Part shown: piece after piece, positions 56,501 through 64,000 of the stretch | How the letters are laid out: the number at the start of each line of letters is the position of its first letter | Numbering within the stretch: position 1 is the first letter of the stretch | Notes under the pieces: generated by a model | The model's database searches: none | Seen by the model: the letters and a program-made list of their open reading frames with translations, nothing else | What the model was told of the DNA's origin: nothing | Program-made: the position numbers and the translations under genes | Origin: Bathymodiolus brooksi | Lineage: Eukaryota; Mollusca; Bivalvia; Mytilida; Modiolidae | DNA length: 64,000 nt | NCBI GenBank assembly: GCA_963680875.1 | Contig: OY804585.1 | Coordinates: forward strand, 42,081,414-42,145,413 | Reading direction: 5' to 3'

Positions 56501-58741
56501 TAAACTTGTTGTATTATATAGTATCTGTGATAGCTAGACTAGATAATAGATAAACTTGTTATATTATATATTGTTGTATTGTATAGTATCCGTGATAGGT
56601 AAACTAGATAATAGATAAACCTGTTGTATTATATAGTATTTGTGATAGATAAACTAGATAATAGATAAACTTGTTGTATTATATATTATCTGTGATAGAT
56701 AAACTAGATAATAGATAAACCTGTTGTATTATATAGTATATGTGAGAGATAAACTAGATAATAGATAAACTTGTTGTATTATATGGTATCTGTGATAGAT
56801 AAACTAGATAATAGATAAACTTGTTGAATTATATAGTATCTGTGATAGATAAACTTGTTATATTATATATTGTTGTATTGTATAGTATCTGTGATAGATA
56901 AACTAGATAATAGATAAATTTGTTGTATTATATAGTATCTGTGATAGATAAACTTGTTGTATTATATAGTATCTGTGATAGATAAACTAGATAATAGATA
57001 AACTTGTTATATTATATATTGTTGTATTGTATAGTATCCGTGATAGGTAAACTAGATAATAGATAAACCTGTTGTATTATATAGTATCTGTGATAGATAA
57101 ACTGAATAATAGATAAACTTGTTGTATTATATAGTATCTGTGATAGATAAACTAGATAATAGATAAACTTGTTGTATTATATAGTATCTGTGATAGCTAG
57201 ACTAGATAATAGATAAACCTACTATATTATATAGTATCTGTGATAGATAAACTAGATAATAGATAAACTTGTTGTATTATATATTATCTGTGATAGATAA
57301 ACTAGATAATAGATAAACTTGTTATATTATATATTGTTGTATTGTATAGTATCCGTGATAGGTAAACTAGATAATAGATAAACCTGTTGTATTATATAGT
57401 ATCTGTGATAGATAAACTGAATAATAGATAAACTTGTTTTATTATATAGTATCTGTGATAGCTGGACTAGATAATAGATAAACCTGTTATATTATATAGT
57501 ATCTGTGATAGATAAACTAGATAATAGATAAACTTGTTGTATTATATATTATCTGTGATAGATAAACTAGATAATAGATAAACCTGTGGTATTATATAGT
57601 ATCTGTGATAGATAAACTGAATAATAGATAAACCTGTTGTATTATATAGTATCTGTGATAGATAAACTGAATAATAGATAAACTTGTTGTATTATATAGT
57701 ATCTGTGATAGATAAACTAGATAATAGATAAACTTGTTGTATTATATAGTATCTGTGATAGCTAGACTAGATAATAGATAAACTTGTTATATTATATATT
57801 GTTGTATTGTATAGTATCCGTGATAGGTAAACTAGATAATAGATAAACCTGTTGTATTATATAGTATCTGTGATAGATAAACTGAATAATAGATAAACTT
57901 GTTGTATTATATAGTATCTGTGATAGATAAACTAGATAATAGATAAACTTGTTGTATTATATAGTATCTGTGATAGCTAGACTAGATAATAGATAAACCT
58001 GTTATATTATATAGTATTTGTGATAGATAAACTAGATAATAGATAAACTTGTTGTATTATATATTATCTGTGATAGATAAACTAGATAATAGATAAACTT
58101 GTTATATTATATATTGTTGTATTGTATAGTATCCGTGATAGGTAAACTAGATAATAGATAAACCTGTTGTATTATATAGTATCTGTGATAGATAAACTGA
58201 ATAATAGATACACTTGTTGTATTATATAGTATCTGTGATAGATAAACTAGATAATAGATAAACTTGTTGTATTATATAGTATCTGTGATAGCTAGACTAG
58301 ATAATAGATAAACTTGTTATATTATATATTGTTGTATTGTATAGTATCCGTGATAGGTAAACTAGATAATAGATAAACTTGTTGTATTATATAGTATCTG
58401 TGATAGATAAACTAGATAATAGATAAACTTGTTGTATTATATATTATCTGTGATAGATAAACTAGATAATAGATAAACCTGTTGTATTATATAGTATCTG
58501 TGATAGATAAACTGAATAATAGATAAACCTGTTGTATTATATAGTATCTGTGATAGATAAACTGAATAATAGATAAACTTGTTGTATTATATAGTATCTG
58601 TGATAGATAAACTAGATAATAGATAAACTTGTTGTATTATATAGTATCTGTGATAGCTAGACTAGATAATAGATAAACCTGTTATATTATATAGTATCTG
58701 TGATAGATAAACTAGATAATAGATAAACTTGTTGTATTATA
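53516..58741 (+). repeat. 5,226-bp higher-order repeat, copy 2
   Basis: This is the tandem partner of the previous block and includes the inner 1,228-bp pair (landmarks 55,556 and 56,784). The first 80-100 bp resemble 45,301 onward better than the 48.3-kb start of copy 1, because copy 1 has lost several units there. The match ends near 58,741, where copy 1 has tatatagtatc and this copy has tatatattatc. Confidence 0.87.
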
Positions 58742-61700
58742 TATTATCTGTGATAGATAAACTAGATAATAGATAAACTTGTTATATTATATATTGTTGT
58801 ATTGTATAGTATCCGTGATAGGTAAACTAGATAATAGATAAACCTGTTGTATTATATAGTATCTGTGATAGATAAACTGAATAATAGATAAACTTGTTGT
58901 ATTATATAGTATCTGTGATAGATAAACTAGATAATAGATAAACTTGTTGTATTATATAGTATATGTGAGAGATAAACCAGATAATAGATAAATTTGTTGT
59001 ATTATATGGTATCTGTGATAGATAAACTAGATAATAGATAAACTTGTTGAATTATATAGTATCTGTGATAGATAAACTTGTTATATTATATATTGTTGTA
59101 TTGTATAGTATCTGTGATAGATAAACTAGATAATAGATAAACTTGTTATATTATATATTGTTGTATTGTATAGTATCCGTGATAGGTAAACTAGATAATA
59201 GATAAACCTGTTGTATTATATAATATCTGTGATAGATAAACTGAATAATAGATAAACTTGTTGTATTATATAGTATCTGTGATAGATAAACTAGATAATA
59301 GATAAACTTGTTGTATTATATAGTATCTGTGATAGCTAGACTAGATAATAGATAAACCTGTTATATTATATAGTATCTGTGATAGATAAACTAGATAATA
59401 GATAAACTTGTTGTATTATATATTATCTGTGATAGATAAACTAGATAATAGATAAACTTGTTATATTATATATTGTTGTATTGTATAGTATCCGTGATAG
59501 GTAAACTAGATAATAGATAAACCTGTTGTATTATATAGTATCTGTGATAGATAAACTGAATAATAGATAAACTTGTTGTATTATATAGTATCTGTGATAG
59601 ATAAACTAGATAATAGATAAACTTGTTGTATTATATAGTATATGTGAGAGATAAACTAGATAATAGATAAACTTGTTGTATTATATATTATCTGTGATAG
59701 ATAAACTAGATAATAGATAAACTTGTTATATTATATATTGTTGTATTGTATAGTATCCGTGATAGGTAAACTAGATAATAGATAAACCTGTTGTATTATA
59801 TAGTATCTGTGATAGATAAACTGAATAATAGATAAACTTGTTGTATTATATAGTATCTGTGATAGATAAACTAGATGATACATAAACTTGTTGTATTATA
59901 TAGTATATGTGAGAGATAAACTAGATAATAGATAAATTTGTTGTATTATATGGTATCTGTGATAGATAAACTAGATAATAGATAAACTTGTTGAATTATA
60001 TAGTATCTGTGATAGATAAACTTGTTATATTATATATTGTTGTATTGTATAGTATCTGTGATAGATAAACTAGATAATAGATAAACTTGTTATATTATAT
60101 ATTGTTGTATTGTATAGTATCCGTGATAGGTAAACTAGATAATAGATAAACCTGTTGTATTATATAGTATCTGTGATAGATAAACTGAATAATAGATAAA
60201 CTTGTTGTATTATATAGTATCTGTGATAGATAAACTAGATAATAGATAAACTTGTTGTATTATATAGTATATGTGAGAGATAAACTAGATAATAGATAAA
60301 CTTGTTGTATTACATAGTATCTGTGATAGATAAACTAGATAATAGATAAACTTGTTGTACTATATAGTATCTGTGATAGATAAACTACATAATAGATAAT
60401 CTTGTTGTATCATATAGTATCTGAGATAGATAAACTAGATAATAGATAAACTTGTTGTATTATATAGTATCTGTGATAGATAAACTGAATAATAGATAAA
60501 CCTGTTGTATTATATAGTATCTGTGATAGATAAACTGAATAATAGATAAACTTGTTGTATTATATAGTATCTGTGATAGATAAACTAGATAATAGATAAA
60601 CTTGTTGTATTATATAGTATATGTGAGAGATAAACTAGATAATAGATAAACTTGTTGTATTATATGGTATCTGTGATAGATAAACTAGATAATAGATAAA
60701 CTTGTTGAATTATATAGTATCTGTGATAGATAAACTTGTTATATTATATATTGTTGTATTGTATAGTATCTGTGATAGATAAACTAGATAATAGATAAAT
60801 TTGTTGTATTATATAGTATCTGTGATAGATAAACTTGTTGTATTATATAGTATCTGTGATAGATAAACTAGATAATAGATAAACTTGTTATATTATATAT
60901 TGTTGTATTGTATAGTATCCGTGATAGGTAAACTAGATAATAGATAAACCTGTTGTATTATATAGTATCTGTGATAGATAAACTGAATAATAGATAAACT
61001 TGTTGTATTATATAGTATCTGTGATAGATAAACTAGATAATAGATAAACTTGTTGTATTATATAGTATCTGTGATAGCTAGACTAGATAATAGATAAACC
61101 TGTTATATTATATAGTATCTGTGATAGATAAACTAGATAATAGATAAACTTGTTATATTATATATTGTTGTATTGTATAGTATCCGTGATAGGTAAACTA
61201 GATAATAGATAAACCTGTTGTATTATATAGTATCTGTGATAGATAAACTGAATAATAGATACACTTGTTGTATTATATAGTATCTGTGATAGATAAACTA
61301 GATAATAGATAAACTTGTTGTATTATATAGTATCTGTGATAGCTAGACTAGATAATAGATAAACTTGTTATATTATATATTGTTGTATTGTATAGTATCC
61401 GTGATAGGTAAACTAGATAATAGATAAACTTGTTGTATTATATAGTATCTGTGATAGATAAACTAGATAATAGATAAACTTGTTGTATTATATATTATCT
61501 GTGATAGATAAACTGAATAATAGATAAACCTGTTGTATTATATAGTATCTGTGATAGATAAACTGAATAATAGATAAACTTGTTGTATTATATAGTATCT
61601 GTGATAGATAAACTAGATAATAGATAAACTTGTTGTATTATATAGTATCTGTGATAGCTAGACTAGATAATAGATAAACCTGTTATATTATATAGTATCT

Positions 61701-64000
61701 GTGATAGATAAACTAGATAATAGATAAACTTGTTGTATTATATATTATCTGTGATAGATAAACTAGATAATAGATAAACTTGTTATATTATATATTGTTG
61801 TATTGTATAGTATCCGTGATAGGTAAACTAGATAATAGATAAACCTGTTGTATTATATAGTATCTGTGATAGATAAACTGAATAATAGATAAACTTGTTG
61901 TATTATATAGTATCTGTGATAGATAAACTAGATAATAGATAAACTTGTTGTATTATATAGTATATGTGAGAGATAAACCAGATAATAGATAAATTTGTTG
62001 TATTATATGGTATCTGTGATAGATAAACTAGATAATAGATAAACTTGTTGAATTATATAGTATCTGTGATAGATAAACTTGTTATATTATATATTGTTGT
62101 ATTGTATAGTATCTGTGATAGATAAACTAGATAATAGATAAACTTGTTATATTATATATTGTTGTATTGTATAGTATCCGTGATAGGTAAACTAGATAAT
62201 AGATAAACCTGTTGTATTATATAATATCTGTGATAGATAAACTGAATAATAGATAAACTTGTTGTATTATATAGTATCTGTGATAGATAAACTAGATAAT
62301 AGATAAACTTGTTGTATTATATAGTATCTGTGATAGCTAGACTAGATAATAGATAAACCTGTTATATTATATAGTATCTGTGATAGATAAACTAGATAAT
62401 AGATAAACTTGTTGTATTATATATTATCTGTGATAGATAAACTAGATAATAGATAAACTTGTTGTACTATATAGTATCTGTGATAGATAAACTACATAAT
62501 AGATAATCTTGTTGTATCATATAGTATCTGAGATAGATAAACTAGATAATAGATAAACTTGTTGTATTATATAGTATCTGTGATAGATAAACTGAATAAT
62601 AGATAAACCTGTTGTATTATATAGTATCTGTGATAGATAAACTGAATAATAGATAAACTTGTTGTATTATATAGTATCTGTGATAGATAAACTAGATAAT
62701 AGATAAACTTGTTGTATTATATAGTATATGTGAGAGATAAACTAGATAATAGATAAACTTGTTGTATTATATGGTATCTGTGATAGATAAACTAGATAAT
62801 AGATAAACTTGTTGAATTATATAGTATCTGTGATAGATAAACTTGTTATATTATATATTGTTGTATTGTATAGTATCTGTGATAGATAAACTAGATAATA
62901 GATAAATTTGTTGTATTATATAGTATCTGTGATAGATAAACTTGTTGTATTATATAGTATCTGTGATAGATAAACTAGATAATAGATAAACTTGTTATAT
63001 TATATATTGTTGTATTGTATAGTATCCGTGATAGGTAAACTAGATAATAGATAAACCTGTTGTATTATATAGTATCTGTGATAGATAAACTGAATAATAG
63101 ATAAACTTGTTGTATTATATAGTATCTGTGATAGATAAACTAGATAATAGATAAACTTGTTGTATTATATAGTATCTGTGATAGCTAGACTAGATAATAG
63201 ATAAACCTGTTATATTATATAGTATCTGTGATAGATAAACTAGATAATAGATAAACTTGTTATATTATATATTGTTGTATTGTATAGTATCCGTGATAGG
63301 TAAACTAGATAATAGATAAACCTGTTGTATTATATAGTATCTGTGATAGATAAACTGAATAATAGATACACTTGTTGTATTATATAGTATCTGTGATAGA
63401 TAAACTAGATAATAGATAAACTTGTTGTATTATATAGTATCTGTGATAGCTAGACTAGATAATAGATAAACTTGTTATATTATATATTGTTGTATTGTAT
63501 AGTATCCGTGATAGGTAAACTAGATAATAGATAAACTTGTTGTATTATATAGTATCTGTGATAGATAAACTAGATAATAGATAAACTTGTTGTATTATAT
63601 ATTATCTGTGATAGATAAACTGAATAATAGATAAACCTGTTGTATTATATAGTATCTGTGATAGATAAACTGAATAATAGATAAACTTGTTGTATTATAT
63701 AGTATCTGTGATAGATAAACTAGATAATAGATAAACTTGTTGTATTATATAGTATCTGTGATAGCTAGACTAGATAATAGATAAACCTGTTATATTATAT
63801 AGTATCTGTGATAGATAAACTAGATAATAGATAAACTTGTTGTATTATATATTATCTGTGATAGATAAACTAGATAATAGATAAACTTGTTATATTATAT
63901 ATTGTTGTATTGTATAGTATCCGTGATAGGTAAACTAGATAATAGATAAACCTGTTGTATTATATAGTATCTGTGATAGATAAACTGAATAATAGATAAA
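58742..64000 (+). repeat. Right-end segment with compact cassettes
   Basis: Cassette landmarks are close together here: 59,007, 59,951, 60,665, 62,008 and 62,772. The stretch up to 59,456 is copied at 3,001 bp (gataaaccag near 58,971 and 61,972; taatatc at 59,221 and 62,222), and 60,351-61,893 is copied at 2,107 bp to the window end (cttgttgtac at 60,351 and 62,458; actacat at 60,384 and 62,491). Private variants include ttacatag near 60,311, gatgatacataaac near 59,876 and ctgagatag near 60,421. The array continues past 64,000. Confidence 0.84.

Larger units (their letters stand above)
1..64000 (+). repeat. AT-rich ~50-bp satellite array, head to tail
   Basis: Every part of the window reads as copies of one unit of about 50 bp, about 78% A+T, with G exceeding C (8 to 3 per unit) on the + strand. 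All copies face the same way; the reverse-complement reading was not met anywhere. Unit lengths are 50 (most), 65, 34, 47 and 49 bp. No unique DNA, transposon, simple microsatellite, telomere repeat or gene interrupts it. All three frames on both strands meet stops often because the unit carries stop triplets and 50 is not a multiple of 3. The array runs off both window edges, so its full size is unknown. Such arrays typically form constitutive heterochromatin; a centromeric role is possible but not shown. The family is not one I recognise. Confidence 0.98.

Noticed and set aside
1..64000. CRISPR array
   Set aside because: Units are regular in length, but the whole unit repeats with no unique spacers, lengths of 34, 47, 49, 50 and 65 bp mix, and no cas genes are present.
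1..64000. CENP-B box or other known centromere protein site
   Set aside because: The conserved TTCG and CGGG core words of the CENP-B box are absent; CG hardly occurs. A centromeric role cannot be claimed from sequence.
1..64000. Transposable element, LTR or IS insertion
   Set aside because: No stretch departs from the monomer family, no terminal inverted repeats or target-site duplications stand out, and no coding remnant is present.
1..64000. Promoter-like TATA boxes (tatatagtat, tatatatta) and AT-rich replication-origin-like words
   Set aside because: They occur in nearly every unit as part of an A+T-rich repeat with no associated gene or start signal, so they have no predictive value here. 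The closest match to the yeast ARS consensus on the reverse strand (gtttatctatt) fails at a core position.
1..64000. Simple GATA microsatellite
   Set aside because: GATA words are frequent, but they sit at fixed positions in a 50-bp unit and are not tandem tetranucleotides.

Overview
The whole 64 kb window is one uninterrupted block of AT-rich tandem satellite DNA. No gene, RNA gene, transposon, CRISPR array or unique flanking sequence was recognised on either strand. The basic unit is about 50 bp (reference copy 311-360, 11 G/C of 50, so about 78% A+T). Roughly 1,270 units run head to tail in one orientation; no inverted segment was seen. An array this long, this homogeneous and with multi-level repetition fits heterochromatin of a eukaryotic nuclear genome (pericentromere, centromere, subtelomere, sex chromosome or B chromosome) assembled from long reads. 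Nothing in the sequence names the species, and I do not recognise the satellite family.

The units fall into a small set of types: 50-mers with ctagat, ctgaat, gctagac, tatatatt or cctgttatat signatures; a 65-mer with a 15-bp internal duplication; a 34-mer lacking one 16-bp subrepeat; and rare 47- and 49-mers. These are arranged in ordered strings (higher-order repeats). A recurrent 233-bp string, marked by a gtgagag unit followed by a tatggtatc unit, appears about 25 times and is a useful landmark. Its spacing shrinks from 3-4 kb on the left to about 0.7-1.3 kb at the right end.

Layout: 1-11,883 is built from a 7,378-bp-offset duplication (1-4,505 and 7,379-11,883) with a third related copy between them (4,505-6,914). 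11,884-24,250 holds duplications at offsets of 3,088, 3,705, 1,844 and 1,095 bp. 24,251-33,189 is more mixed, with 200-bp, 150-bp, about 1.2-kb and about 1.65-kb tandem copies. 33,190-48,390 is a run of 3,756-, 3,591- and 3,156-bp-offset units. 48,390-58,741 is a 5,226-bp-offset duplication that itself contains a 1,228-bp tandem duplication. 58,742-64,000 holds shorter copies at offsets of about 3,001 and 2,107 bp.

Private variants shared only between particular copies show that these units arose by successive segmental tandem duplication, with gene-conversion-like replacement and small deletions at short direct repeats. Possible functional features are a dense lattice of GATA-factor consensus sites (four per standard unit), a short TATC/GATA dyad, and CpG restricted almost entirely to one position of the 65-mer. 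All functional readings are inference. Boundaries of large repeats were found by matching rare variants by eye and are good to about one monomer unless stated otherwise.
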